Made by a program: the position numbers and the translations under genes
NCBI RefSeq assembly: GCF_001593955.1
Contig: NZ_LTAZ01000013.1
Coordinates: 248,001-312,000 of the forward strand
Origin: Halalkalicoccus paucihalophilus
Lineage (GTDB): Archaea > Halobacteriota > Halobacteria > Halobacteriales > Halalkalicoccaceae
Reading direction: 5' to 3'
Length of the DNA: 64,000 nt
Part shown: positions 36,238 to 45,370 of the stretch, piece by piece
How positions within the stretch are numbered: position 1 is the stretch's first letter
Layout: the number at the start of each line of letters is the position of its first letter
Notes under the pieces: model-generated
What the model was told of the DNA's origin: nothing
What the model saw: only the letters and a program-made list of their open reading frames with translations
The model's database searches: none

Positions 36238-36408
36238 ATGACAGTACTTGGCATGCCACTGGAGATGTTTTTAGTCTTCGTGGCAACGATCCTGGCAGGC
36301 AGCATCGGGGCGATCCATTATGTGATCGTCCACATCATACTCGGCCGTCCGATCGAAGAGCCCCTAACCGATCAAACCGCAGCGGGAAGACCAGTAGAAA
36401 ATGAGTGA
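36238..36408 (+). CDS. Small one-TM partner of an SSS symporter
   Basis: A 56-aa protein beginning MTVLGMPLEMFLVFVAT with one long membrane segment (roughly residues 8-37) and a polar tail ending AAGRPVENE. Its stop overlaps the symporter start by 8 nt (ATGAGTGA, 36401-36408), which strongly suggests translational coupling. Similar tiny membrane proteins precede the symporters at 39445 and 13458, so it is probably an accessory subunit. It is too short for most automatic gene calls. Confidence 0.75.
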   Translation: MTVLGMPLEMFLVFVATILAGSIGAIHYVIVHIILGRPIEEPLTDQTAAGRPVENE

Positions 36409-37834
36409 GGTTAACCCATTTTACCTGGCAACCTTTGTTATTTACCTCACGATCATCCTTCTCATCGGTGGTTGGGCCTATCTGAAGACGAACACAGTAG
36501 ATGATTTTTGGGTCTACGGTAAAGACCTCGGGCCGACGCTTGCTACGTGGTCGTTCGTTGCTAACTTCGTGAGTTCGGTGAGTGTTATTGGGTTCATTGG
36601 GGCCGTCTATGCAGACGGTTACTCAATTATGACCGGCGTGATCTTTGGACTCATGCTCGGTATCGGCTGTCTGTATTTCGTTATTGATAAAGTCAGAAAT
36701 ATCGATAAATTCACCTTACCGGATATAATCGCGGAGGTAACTGGCTCCCAGCGAGCGCGGCCAATTGCAGGGGTCGTCCTGCTTGCGAACGCATGGATTT
36801 ACCTCATTATGCAGCTTACCGGAGCGGGGCTGTTGGTGACAACCATTACGGGAGTACCCTACGAGTACATGATTTGGGTGATCGGGGGTGTCTTCATCAT
36901 TTATACCGTTCTTGGTGGGCTGGTTAGTGTCGCGTGGACCGATCTCCTGCAGGGGACCTTGATGGTCGTTATGATTACGCTCGCCCTTGCATATATGATT
37001 CTAGATATTGGAGGGATCGCTGCGACGAACGCCCAATTTGCAGCTATTAATCCTGGACTCGTCGCCCCGTTAGGTGATGGGGTCTATACCGTTATCGGTG
37101 CTATCGCCGGGATTATAGCGTTCTTTGGAACGGTATTTACCGAGCAGAACAACATCGTTCGGATCAGTGCGACGGATAGCGTCAAAACGGCGAAGATCCA
37201 CATTGCTGCGGCCGGCGTTATTCTCTCGATAATGTATGCGCTGTTGATCCTCCTCGGTGGTGCGACTACAGTCGCGCTATATAACGCAGGTTTGAATGTC
37301 GAGAACGTTGATCTGGCATTCCCGGTACTCATCACCGAGTACCTCCCGACGACCGTTGGAATATTCATCATTCTCGCGATCTTGAGTGGAATTCTGTCGA
37401 CAACCGACACTCGACTGCATTCGTGTGGGATTACTACCGCACGGGATATCTACGATTACTTCGATCCAAATGCCAGTGATCAACGGCTGATGAATATTTC
37501 TCGGGTATCGACCATCTTTTTCGGAATCACAGCAACCGCTATCGCAGTTGATCCACCGGGGACAATTCTTGAACTGTATGCATGGCGGGCGGTACTGCTA
37601 ACAAGCGCGTTTCTCCTCCCGGTTTATCTCGCACTCTATAAACGTGATATCCCTGGAGAGGCCATTGTCCTCTCAATCATTGCAGGAGCAGTTCTCGGAA
37701 TGGGGTGGGACCTCCTAGAAGCTCCACTCGGATTCCCAGCTGTCTTCGTGGGTCTCAGTGCAGCAGCACTCGCATTAGCGATTGGCAACGTTGCGTGGGG
37801 TAGTTCACCAGCACCAACCCCGACTGCTGACTAG
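36401..37834 (+). CDS. Sodium:solute symporter (SSS family)
   Basis: A 477-aa protein with about 13 membrane segments. SSS features are the post-TM1 motif YLKTNTVDDFWVYGKDLG, SFVANFVSSVSVIGFIGAVY in TM2, VSVAWTDLLQGTLMVVM in TM5-6 and AILSGILSTTDTRLHSCGITTARDIY, matching the family signature around TM9. The C-terminus is shorter than in the other two SSS proteins here. Substrate unknown; its position after the M20 deacylase and before an enoyl-CoA hydratase suggests a nitrogenous or carboxylic acid substrate. It forms a two-gene unit with the overlapping 56-aa membrane protein. Confidence 0.9.
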   Translation: MSEVNPFYLATFVIYLTIILLIGGWAYLKTNTVDDFWVYGKDLGPTLATWSFVANFVSSVSVIGFIGAVYADGYSIMTGVIFGLMLGIGCLYFVIDKVRNIDKFTLPDIIAEVTGSQRARPIAGVVLLANAWIYLIMQLTGAGLLVTTITGVPYEYMIWVIGGVFIIYTVLGGLVSVAWTDLLQGTLMVVMITLALAYMILDIGGIAATNAQFAAINPGLVAPLGDGVYTVIGAIAGIIAFFGTVFTEQNNIVRISATDSVKTAKIHIAAAGVILSIMYALLILLGGATTVALYNAGLNVENVDLAFPVLITEYLPTTVGIFIILAILSGILSTTDTRLHSCGITTARDIYDYFDPNASDQRLMNISRVSTIFFGITATAIAVDPPGTILELYAWRAVLLTSAFLLPVYLALYKRDIPGEAIVLSIIAGAVLGMGWDLLEAPLGFPAVFVGLSAAALALAIGNVAWGSSPAPTPTAD

Positions 37835-37912
37835 CATAGCAACCAATCCATATCATACGGGTGCCTGAGACTTCAGGTGTGCATGTTGATCCCGTCTCAA
37901 CTGCATTCAGAT

Positions 37913-37952
37913 CTGCTTTGAGAGACCTTTGAGAAACCGCGTCTCAAAGCAG
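37913..37952. promoter_or_regulatory. Operator-like inverted repeat before enoyl-CoA hydratase
   Basis: Perfect 11-bp arms CTGCTTTGAGA (37913-37923) and TCTCAAAGCAG (37942-37952) are separated by 18 nt. A third partial copy, CTTTGAGA, lies at 37927-37934. A TATA-like TATTTATTAC starts at 37958, about 30 nt before the ATG at 37991, so a protein bound here would sit just upstream of the promoter. Confidence 0.5.
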
Positions 37953-37990
37953 AGGTGTGTATTTATTACGGGTAATGAGTTTGTCAACGT

Positions 37991-38737
37991 ATGATAGAAC
38001 GTAGCGTTCGTGGTGATGCGGTATGGATCCGCCTAAAGCGCCCGGAGAAGATGAATGCGCTACATCTAGAGGGATGGGCTGATCTCTCCACGGAACTCGA
38101 GCGAGCAGCTGATGAAGCGCGTGTCGCAGTGATCACAGGAACAGACCGTGTCTTCTGTGCAGGGGACGATATCGAGACGTTAGCATCGATGGATAGCCCA
38201 GAGGATGTGACCAAGCTTGCTGATCGGCTGTACGACGTCTTGTTCGGCATCGAAGAGCTATCGATTCCGGTGATCGCGGCAGTTAACGGACTTGCCTATG
38301 GTGGAGGGTGTGAGATGGTCGCAGCGGCTGATCTCGCTGTTGCAGTCGAAGACGCAGCGTTTGCGTTGCCCGAAACACGCATCGGAGCGTATCCTCCGTT
38401 CGCTGCCGAGCGATTACAGACGATCGGTGGGAAAAAGCGCGGTATGGAGCTGATACTAACGGGAGAACCGATTAACGCAGAAACAGCCGCCGACTGGGGG
38501 CTCATCAATCGCGTGGTCCCTCGTTCAGCATTAGAAGAATCGGTAATAGAATACGTCGATACCATCGCTAAGTCTCCCAAACGTTCAACGCAGTTGGCTA
38601 AGCAGCACGCCAACTCCGGAGAGCAGAGTTCTGGTGATCGACATACAATTGCAGGTGCATTTGCACAGATAGCTAGGTCCAAGGAGTGTCAGAGAGCGAC
38701 TCATGCTTTCCTGGATAAGAGCACGAGTGAGGACTGA
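37991..38737 (+). CDS. Enoyl-CoA hydratase/isomerase family protein
   Basis: A 248-aa crotonase-fold enzyme. The first oxyanion-hole segment is AVITGTDRVFCAGDDIETLASM and the second is NGLAYGGGCEMVAAADLAVA; both CoA-ester contacts are in place. The catalytic Glu is probably in LPETRIGAYPP, and DWGLINRVVP is the usual later motif. It acts on an acyl-CoA: hydration, isomerisation or dehalogenation/decarboxylation cannot be separated. It has its own promoter with an inverted-repeat operator (37913-37952). No other beta-oxidation gene is adjacent, so it probably serves the local catabolic pathway. Confidence 0.9.
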   Translation: MIERSVRGDAVWIRLKRPEKMNALHLEGWADLSTELERAADEARVAVITGTDRVFCAGDDIETLASMDSPEDVTKLADRLYDVLFGIEELSIPVIAAVNGLAYGGGCEMVAAADLAVAVEDAAFALPETRIGAYPPFAAERLQTIGGKKRGMELILTGEPINAETAADWGLINRVVPRSALEESVIEYVDTIAKSPKRSTQLAKQHANSGEQSSGDRHTIAGAFAQIARSKECQRATHAFLDKSTSED

Positions 38738-38897
38738 GGGACCGGAGGGGAACAGCTACTAGAGATGGTACAGTTCGTCTACCAGAGTTCTCCTGCTTGG
38801 CGCCCAGTCGATCATTCTGCAGCGAAGTTCATTGGTTACTACCAGTTGCTGCTTAACAGATTTTGTAAATATAGTTCGTTGAGTAGTACTACAACGG

Positions 38898-39452
38898 CTA
38901 CTCGGTTACGCCATGAATACGATGAAATGCACCTGTGACACCATCAACGATATATCGAAGGCAGTTTCCATCGTTGGTTTGACATTCCGTGTGGTAGAAG
39001 GGGCGGTATCGACGATAACTGTTCTGCTGAGTCAACGTTATCGACCGACTGATAGTCAATCGTCGATGGATAATCGTTGTAAGGTATGAACGAGCAGTTT
39101 CGAGTACATCATCGTGCTTAATAGGGAGAATCTGATCAGTGGGAACCGATTTAACAGTCAATTCTGGCTTGTCGTCAATGAGGAGTGCTTTCTTGCGACA
39201 AAGATCGACACCACAGACGAGTTCTTGATCGAGAGAATTGAACAGCGCCTCTGCTTGCACTCGGAAATGAAATATTTGATATGGATAATATAGCGTTTCG
39301 ATTACCGTTGTCTGAACGAGATCATCATCAGTTGCTGCAAGTAGTGATTCTGCTTCCTCTCTCCGTATTTGCGTCGGGAACACAGTAAGTTCGGCTGTCT
39401 CCGTCCGCTCCCTTACGGAATCATCTGATCCGGGGGAGGTGAGTTCAGTCAT
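38898..39452 (-). CDS. Hypothetical protein coupled to an SSS symporter
   Basis: A 184-aa soluble protein starting MTELTSPGSDDSVRERTETAE at 39452, overlapping the symporter stop by 8 nt. The N-terminal ~30 residues are acidic and disordered; the middle contains FPTQIRREEAESLLAATDDDL and YYPYQIFHFRVQAEALFNSL. Two Cys residues lie at CGVDLCRKKA and two near the C-terminus. No domain is recognised. Its place parallels the hypothetical gene overlapping the other minus-strand symporter (12887-13492), and both have an alpha/beta look, so they may serve similar auxiliary roles. Confidence 0.65.
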   Translation of the reverse strand: MTELTSPGSDDSVRERTETAELTVFPTQIRREEAESLLAATDDDLVQTTVIETLYYPYQIFHFRVQAEALFNSLDQELVCGVDLCRKKALLIDDKPELTVKSVPTDQILPIKHDDVLETARSYLTTIIHRRLTISRSITLTQQNSYRRYRPFYHTECQTNDGNCLRYIVDGVTGAFHRIHGVTE

Positions 39453-41043
39453 TGGTCGTCCCAAAGGAGCTCGAGTGTGGTTCCTGAGTGAGATCCCGTT
39501 CCGTGATAAACTCGCTTACAGAGCGTGCTTCAGGTGCAAGCGATCGAGCCGATGCACTTGCAGTACCTGCGGGCGTGTCAACCGAGATGCGTGCATCACG
39601 AACGATCGTCACTACCTCCTCGTTCGGTGGTTCGGTGAGGAGCGTTACAACTACCATCAATATCGCCGAAACGACGAGGCCAGCTAAGAACGGATGAACT
39701 GCGGTTGTAGTTTGGAGATCAAATGCAGTCCAGATAACGTTCGTTCCGGACCCAGTAAGCATTGCTGCGAGTGCCCCTTTCCAGTTAGCTCGATCCCAGT
39801 ATATGCCCGCAACGTTTGGTACGAGGAATGCGGTACCAAGTCCTCCAAATGCAAAGATTACGAGTTCGAAAACGCCTGGTGGTTGGATAGTAGCAACTAC
39901 AACCCCCAGAATCCCGATTGCAAGGACCAAGATCCGTGACCAGAGGAACATACGATCATCAGAGATATCGCTAGTAGCGAATCGCTGAACGACATCACGA
40001 GAAAGGATCGAACCAGCCATCATAAGAAGTGAATCAGCAGTACTCATGACGGCAGCCATCAGTGCAGCAAGGACAACTGCAGCAACGACAGTCGGGAGAA
40101 GATCAAGTGCGAGAGTTGGAATAGCCATCTCCGGATCTTGGAGATTCGGCAGAAGAACGATCGCCATAAGACCCAGCAGATAGGGCTGATAGATGAAAAA
40201 TGTGTTATAGAAGACATTCCAGATAGCTGCTCGCTTTGTCGTATCAGGATTATCCATACTCAAGTGACGAACAACGGCATGTGGTAGTCCCATATATCCT
40301 ACTGCATAGATGAGAATTGCCCCGATAATAACGCCATATTCACCAGCATGGCTATTTCCTTGTCCCCAAATCGAAAGATACGTGGGATCTATTGCGGCAA
40401 TACTGGTGAACAATGCTGTGGGGCCGCCAATCTCGAAGAGACCTGCGATAAGAATGATATTGATTCCGACTGCCATTACAATCGCTTGGAATGCATCCGT
40501 CCACGCAACGGCAAGGTAGCCACCAACAAACGTATAGAGAATGATGATCCCAGCACCAATCATGAGTCCGTACAAGAAGGGCAACCCACTGATCACCTCA
40601 ATAGCTTTGCCAGCGGCGATGAACTGAGCGAATACGTAGGCAGCTAAGAACACAATCGAGATACTTGCACCAGCAATACGAATACTCGGATGTGGGTATC
40701 GATCTTCAAGCCATTCGATCGGTGTTAGTGAACCCATTGCCTCGGTAACCCGCCGAAGGTTTCGGCCCAATACAGCGAGATTCACAAGACCTCCACCGAA
40801 GTCTCCGACAGCATACCAGAGTGCCCAGAGCCCTTGTTGGAACGCTAATGCGGGTCCACCCATGAACATAAAGCCACTCATGGATGTTGCTTGGAGAGTA
40901 AGCGCCGTGACGCCACCTCCGATCGTCCGTCCACCAAGCAAGTAGTCACTCAGATCATTCATATAGCGACTGGCAATGATCCCAAAGCCAAGGAGACCAA
41001 GCAAATACAGGATAAATGGAGCGACGAGCGTCCACTGTACCAT
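39445..41043 (-). CDS. Sodium:solute symporter (SSS family)
   Basis: A 532-aa protein with about 13 membrane segments followed by a ~60-residue cytoplasmic tail. Features are RYMNDLSDYLLGGRTIGGGV after TM1, ATSMSGFMFMGGPALAFQQG in TM2, YLAVAWTDAFQAIVMAVG around TM5 and ALMAAVMSTADSLLMMAGSILSRDVV, an excellent match to the SSS signature of the PutP/PanF group. The proline/pantothenate-type TM2 motif suggests an amino-acid-like substrate. It overlaps the stop of a 54-aa upstream membrane protein (TAATG) and the start of a downstream hypothetical gene, forming a three-gene operon. Confidence 0.92.
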   Translation of the reverse strand: MVQWTLVAPFILYLLGLLGFGIIASRYMNDLSDYLLGGRTIGGGVTALTLQATSMSGFMFMGGPALAFQQGLWALWYAVGDFGGGLVNLAVLGRNLRRVTEAMGSLTPIEWLEDRYPHPSIRIAGASISIVFLAAYVFAQFIAAGKAIEVISGLPFLYGLMIGAGIIILYTFVGGYLAVAWTDAFQAIVMAVGINIILIAGLFEIGGPTALFTSIAAIDPTYLSIWGQGNSHAGEYGVIIGAILIYAVGYMGLPHAVVRHLSMDNPDTTKRAAIWNVFYNTFFIYQPYLLGLMAIVLLPNLQDPEMAIPTLALDLLPTVVAAVVLAALMAAVMSTADSLLMMAGSILSRDVVQRFATSDISDDRMFLWSRILVLAIGILGVVVATIQPPGVFELVIFAFGGLGTAFLVPNVAGIYWDRANWKGALAAMLTGSGTNVIWTAFDLQTTTAVHPFLAGLVVSAILMVVVTLLTEPPNEEVVTIVRDARISVDTPAGTASASARSLAPEARSVSEFITERDLTQEPHSSSFGTTND

Positions 41044-41207
41044 TATTGACGTCCTCCAGTATCTTTATTGAGTGCCGATTGAGCCCGTTGTCGATTCCGC
41101 TTGTCGTTTTGGTTCATCCGATAGAGAGTAAGGATGGCAATAGCCCACCAAAACGGGATCCAACCGAAGAGAAGTACTACTGTAGACCAATCAAGACCGA
41201 AAATCAT
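41043..41207 (-). CDS. Small one-TM partner of an SSS symporter
   Basis: A 54-aa protein beginning MIFGLDWSTVVLLFGWIPFW with one membrane segment (about residues 6-31) and a basic, polar tail (RMNQNDKRNRQRAQS). The stop and the symporter ATG share bases (TAATG). The short aromatic GWIPFWW pattern is like the small proteins, including DUF3311-type, often found before SSS genes. It probably assists assembly or activity of the symporter. Confidence 0.75.
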   Translation of the reverse strand: MIFGLDWSTVVLLFGWIPFWWAIAILTLYRMNQNDKRNRQRAQSALNKDTGGRQ

Positions 41208-41372
41208 TCTGCCACCACCTCTATACTACATGTATTTCCCACATTATTGAAATTATGTTCAATAATCTCTAGTGTTCCCCTATTCGGACCGGATAATATG
41301 CATCGCATACTGTGGCAAGTGGTACCATTATACTAATAAATATCGATTTGATACTCGGTATTCCGTTTTGTA

Positions 41373-41450
41373 TTATGTGCTATGTTTTTTGGCGAATCCG
41401 CGTTTGATGAGATCGTCGAGGTTTGGGTACAGACGGTTGTGAGTGCACTC
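41373..41450 (-). pseudogene. Remnant of a PadR-like regulator
   Basis: On the minus strand the frame THNRLYPNLDDLIKRGFAKK ends at TAA (41373-41375). LYPNLDDLIKRG matches the wing region of PadR-family winged-HTH proteins ('LYP.L..L...G.'). Upstream the frame shifts and no start is found, so only this fragment is recognisable. The rest of the gap 41208-41562 holds nothing else. Confidence 0.4.
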
Positions 41451-41562
41451 TCAGAGGATTCCTTGAGTCGTGATAGCTGCCTCGCTGTCTGTCGGGCGTC
41501 AAACGTCTCGTAGCGGTCTTCGTACCGTCTAGTTTTATCCCGTTGCTGCTCAACAGGAGTTG

Positions 41563-41721
41563 ATGAATGTGAACGCCAAGGGTCGGGTGAACCGCGCGAA
41601 ATATGCAGCGATTGGTGCAGCTAGTGGGGCTGCCATTGGTGGGTTGGTCAGTCGAAACGCAGCACGGACAGGCGCCAGCATTGGTGCGTTCGTTGGTGCA
41701 ACGATTGGTGACAGCCGCTAG
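41563..41721 (+). CDS. Small glycine-zipper protein
   Basis: A 52-aa protein: a short basic N-terminus (MNVNAKGRVNRAK) followed by an uninterrupted small-residue stretch AAIGAASGAAIGGLVS and ASIGAFVGATIGDSR. The repeated GxxxG/AxxxG spacing is a glycine zipper, as in YMGG-type proteins that pack in or across membranes. AGTTTTATCC at ~41531-41540 is a TATA-like box ~28 nt upstream, consistent with a leaderless transcript. Function unknown; a membrane-associated stress-type protein is a guess. Confidence 0.6.
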   Translation: MNVNAKGRVNRAKYAAIGAASGAAIGGLVSRNAARTGASIGAFVGATIGDSR

Positions 41722-41960
41722 TTGGCATCCTTGTCATCGCTGTTGGATGAAGGCTCTGGCAGGCACCACGAGCACGAGTGAACCCGGATCGAGTCGAGTA
41801 GGGTAATTTATTTTTCGGATTTAATCCTTTTTTGCGGTGAATATCACGTTGTGCATTGCTGCCTTCTATGAAAAGAGCACTCTCGATATCGTTGGTAGCA
41901 TATGTTTTCGCACGGTCGAAGACTTCGGTCTGAAGATGGCTCGCAGAGGGCCCGTAAACC

Positions 41961-41983
41961 GCCACGGGGTCAAGCCCCGAGGC
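41961..41983 (+). repeat. GCCACGGGG-TCAAG-CCCCGAGGC hairpin
   Basis: This is nearly identical to the hairpin at 1156-1178, including the TCAAG loop and the preceding GTAAAC(C/T), so it is a further fragment of an IS200/IS605-type right end; the terminal GAGGATGTCA is missing here. Confidence 0.5.
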
Positions 41984-42052
41984 ACTCGCCTTGCTTATCT
42001 GTAGACACAGACATAAAAATCCGGATCACTGTACGTTCCTAGGCGATACCCA

Positions 42053-44152
42053 TCAGTCGCGAGGGGATAACTGAGCTACAAAACCACCATTCTCAGGTAC
42101 TGAGACTGAGATCGTTGCGTCAGCCGTGCTGACCTGAGTTCGTGAGTGGAGTGAAGAGGTACTAGGGGTGTCGCTGCTAATAATGATATTATACTGCTGA
42201 TCATCCGGAAGGAATGAAAGTGGGATCTTTGTAGTGTGGCGATCTCCAGCAGAGATATGCCCAATGAACCACTGCGTACCATCACAGCGAGCCACTGTAA
42301 TCTCTTCACCAGGATACCCATCAATGAAGATTGTCTCATCCCAGACAGCAGCGACTTCGCTCAAGAACTGCTCGGCGACTGGGTAACTACGATAACTCTC
42401 TACACTATCGGCTAGATGCTGAAGATCTGACTGAAATACGACTGAGAGAGCGAGTTCATGACCACGTGTCGTCTCAGCGGCACGTTCGGCATCCTCATAT
42501 CGAGATGAGAGCGTAACCGGCGTATAATCCATCGGACCAACGACGTTCCGCGTATAGGGGAGAATGAGGTTATGACTTGGCGGCATCTCTTCCCACCCGT
42601 ACGATTCAGCCCCGCGCACCGCTTCCGATGTCAATAGATGTGGCCACGTGCGCCGTCGTCCTTTTGGAAGCGTCGAGCCGTGAAAATTCACCAACAGTTC
42701 GTGCTTCGCCGTCGCTTCAAGAATATCGTCATACCACTGCATTCGATCCTGACGATCAGCGTTCATATAATCGATCTTGATACCGCTCACACCCCACGAT
42801 TTCAGTTGTGAGAGAAGCCGTTCCCGTTTTGTCTCTGTATCAAGATCGTACCAGACCATCCACGCGATAATACCGACGTCGCGTTCGTTCGCGTACTCAA
42901 CCAAGTCAGGCATCCATTCGCGGCGCCAGCCACGATCGACAAGTGTGTACTCCCACCCCTGTTCTGCAGCATAGTCGACGTACTCTTTTTGTGTTTCAAA
43001 ATCACGCGGACTATCGCCGTCCGACCACCACGACCAGTTTACGATACCCGGCTTGATCCACGAGGTATCTTCGACCTCGGAAGGATCACTGAGTGCCGCG
43101 ACGAGGTCAGATTCGACTACGGTCGGGAGGTCGCCAACGATAGCAACTCGCCATGGCGTCGCTAATGGAAGGGTTGTATCGACGACTTGTGGAAGCCCAT
43201 ACGTCCCGGCGAATCGAAGCTCGAACAACGTTGAGTTCTCATCATAGTCAAATTCCTCATTACCAGGTACGATTTCGTCCTGATCGTCCTTGATGCCTGG
43301 TCGTGGTTCGGACTCACCGTTTTCAGGTGGCGCATAGGCTGCGAGATGCGATGCACAATAGCTCCCGTTTACGTTTGCTTCGGTAACAAGGGTGTATGTC
43401 TCGTCATCTACTTCGAATAAGCATGGGAAGGCAAAGTTGCCCCCTGCAGATTCTACATCCTTCTCTTCCCAGAGCCCTTCGTAATTGTTTGCAAATTCAT
43501 GAAGCCAAGCTGTTGATCCTTCTGGGATTTGAAATGCACTCACTTCCTTATCAACGAGTACATGGCCCTCCCCCGGGAGATGGTATCGGTATGCGACGCC
43601 TTCATTTGATACAGCTAACTCGAGTTGCATAACGCCGTTCGGCGATCCGAACGTGAGCAGACCAATACGAGCGTGAAGTGTTTGTGGACCCGATTCATCA
43701 CCACCAATGGTCTCGTATTCTTGTGTTACTGTCTCAACGTGCTGATTTTCCAAAGAGAGACTAGTAACGAATTGTCCCATATAGGTTGTAATACCCAATG
43801 GTGAAGGCTCGATCACTGTCGTTTCGTCGTAGTCCACTGTGAGCGATGCGATTTGTCCGGATGGAAGGTCATCATTGAGATCAGTCGAAGGACCTAGTTC
43901 AACGGTTGCCTCAATACTCTCGTCTGGACTGGCTATCGATACCGGCTCACGATTGTCGCTTGTAGCCGCTGCTGGTCTACTAAACTCGTCTATGCTAGCT
44001 ATACCTGCAACTGGTCCAAGGGCGGCTGCACCTTGCAGCACCGAGCGTCGAGTAATCGGAAGGTGATTGGATTCCTCGGCTTCGTCTACAATTTTCCTTC
44101 CGTTGCTAGTGTCTTTTCTCAGTTTCTTTCCATGACGATCAGTATTAACCAT
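42053..44152 (-). CDS. Tat-exported glycoside hydrolase family 97 protein
   Basis: A 699-aa protein. The Tat signal is ITRRSVLQGAAALGPVAG at residues ~33-50, after a long polar N-terminus. The GH97 layout is complete: an N-terminal beta-sandwich (~80-330), a TIM barrel (~345-610) starting with GIVNWSWWSDGDSPRDFETQKEYVDYAAEQGW and including VSGIKIDYMNADRQDRMQWYDD and NFHGSTLPKGRRRTWPHLLT, and a C-terminal beta domain. The family includes inverting and retaining alpha-glucosidases and alpha-galactosidases; which type this is cannot be decided by eye, although Asp in KIDYMNAD resembles the retaining nucleophile. It probably acts outside the cell. Confidence 0.9.
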   Translation of the reverse strand: MVNTDRHGKKLRKDTSNGRKIVDEAEESNHLPITRRSVLQGAAALGPVAGIASIDEFSRPAAATSDNREPVSIASPDESIEATVELGPSTDLNDDLPSGQIASLTVDYDETTVIEPSPLGITTYMGQFVTSLSLENQHVETVTQEYETIGGDESGPQTLHARIGLLTFGSPNGVMQLELAVSNEGVAYRYHLPGEGHVLVDKEVSAFQIPEGSTAWLHEFANNYEGLWEEKDVESAGGNFAFPCLFEVDDETYTLVTEANVNGSYCASHLAAYAPPENGESEPRPGIKDDQDEIVPGNEEFDYDENSTLFELRFAGTYGLPQVVDTTLPLATPWRVAIVGDLPTVVESDLVAALSDPSEVEDTSWIKPGIVNWSWWSDGDSPRDFETQKEYVDYAAEQGWEYTLVDRGWRREWMPDLVEYANERDVGIIAWMVWYDLDTETKRERLLSQLKSWGVSGIKIDYMNADRQDRMQWYDDILEATAKHELLVNFHGSTLPKGRRRTWPHLLTSEAVRGAESYGWEEMPPSHNLILPYTRNVVGPMDYTPVTLSSRYEDAERAAETTRGHELALSVVFQSDLQHLADSVESYRSYPVAEQFLSEVAAVWDETIFIDGYPGEEITVARCDGTQWFIGHISAGDRHTTKIPLSFLPDDQQYNIIISSDTPSTSSLHSRTQVSTADATISVSVPENGGFVAQLSPRD

Positions 44153-44553
44153 CTTCCTATATTCTTATTTTCTTTGTATTAATACTGAGGTTCAATGTAG
44201 TGTACTTGAGTTGGTAGCGGGTGAAACCAGAGCGCCAGCAGTAGAGTGACCGCCGGCGTACTGCGATTCGAGTCTGTTGGAAAATAGGGTGCTTGTTCCC
44301 GGTGATATCGTCGAATTCTGTTCGGCCCAAAAGCCACCCCGAGAGGAGTGGCAGATCGATCCGCTGGCAGAGTGCTGGCAAGTTTGAGTAACGGACCAGA
44401 CCGGTCGGTCAAACAATGGTAAGTAATTGCATGATGGTGAGGAGGGTTCGTTTACGGGTGTCTAAGGAGATTTTTCTGCAAATAGCGAGTTGGCGATTCT
44501 GAAAACTGCAGATTCCTCTATACTTACAAGAGCGGCAATTGACTTTGGTGAAT

Positions 44554-45300
44554 ATGAGTCTGTACACCCTTGGGCAAACACTTCTTACTACTGCTCGAAA
44601 GAAACATCTCACATTTCTGGCTGCAAGTATTGCATTTTATGCATTCCTCTCCGTGATTCCAGTGCTAATTCTTATTCTCGTTCTCGGAACCGCTATCGGT
44701 GAAGAGGCATTTGCAACGAGGGTTATTGGAATCGTAGAGGATATTCTCTCACCAGCTGCTACGGAGACATTAAAAGAGACATTGAACAGCCAAACAGGGA
44801 GTTCAATTGGAGTGCTTGGAATTATCGGCTTATTGTGGAGTTCATTATCGGTCTTCCGTGGACTCAATATCGCCTTTGTGGAAATTTACGACGATCACAA
44901 ATCTATTCCCCTGTATACCCAGCTCCGAAACGGGATTATTACAATTCTTTCTATCGGCTGTATGATCACAGCGATTACTGTAACAAGCGTTTTCGTTCAA
45001 TTACCGATCGTGCCTCGTTGGATGATTATGTTTGTACTTCTGTTTGTCCTGTTTTATCCGATATATTATCTTCTTCCACCACTGTCTGTCTCTTTACGAA
45101 GTATTTTCCCGGGAGTAGCATTGGCAGCAATTAGTTGGCTTCTTTTGCAAGAAGGATTTCGGGTGTACACTGCGATTTCGAGTAAATCTGCATTGTACGG
45201 TGCACTCGGTACAGCCTTTCTCCTCTTACTCTGGTTCTATGTGGCTAGTATCTTCTTGTTATTAGGAGCAGCTCTTAATGCAATACTATCGTCACAGTGA
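44554..45300 (+). CDS. YihY/BrkB family membrane protein, second copy
   Basis: A 248-aa integral membrane protein from the ATG at 44554 (MSLYTLGQTLLTTARKKHLTF). It shares all family blocks with the copy at 1248-2069: HLTFLAASIAFYAFLSVIPVL, SLSVFRGLNIAFVEIYDD, FYPIYYLLPPLSVSLRSIFPG and LLLWFYVASIFLLLGAALNAI. It is shorter at both ends and less acidic. The sequence around it is noticeably AT-rich. Function unknown, as for the family. Confidence 0.82.
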   Translation: MSLYTLGQTLLTTARKKHLTFLAASIAFYAFLSVIPVLILILVLGTAIGEEAFATRVIGIVEDILSPAATETLKETLNSQTGSSIGVLGIIGLLWSSLSVFRGLNIAFVEIYDDHKSIPLYTQLRNGIITILSIGCMITAITVTSVFVQLPIVPRWMIMFVLLFVLFYPIYYLLPPLSVSLRSIFPGVALAAISWLLLQEGFRVYTAISSKSALYGALGTAFLLLLWFYVASIFLLLGAALNAILSSQ

Positions 45301-45370
45301 ACGGTCGTTCAGTACTATTCTTGTGCGCTAGACTGCTGTGACCCGCGGTGAGGTCATCGATATCGCTATG

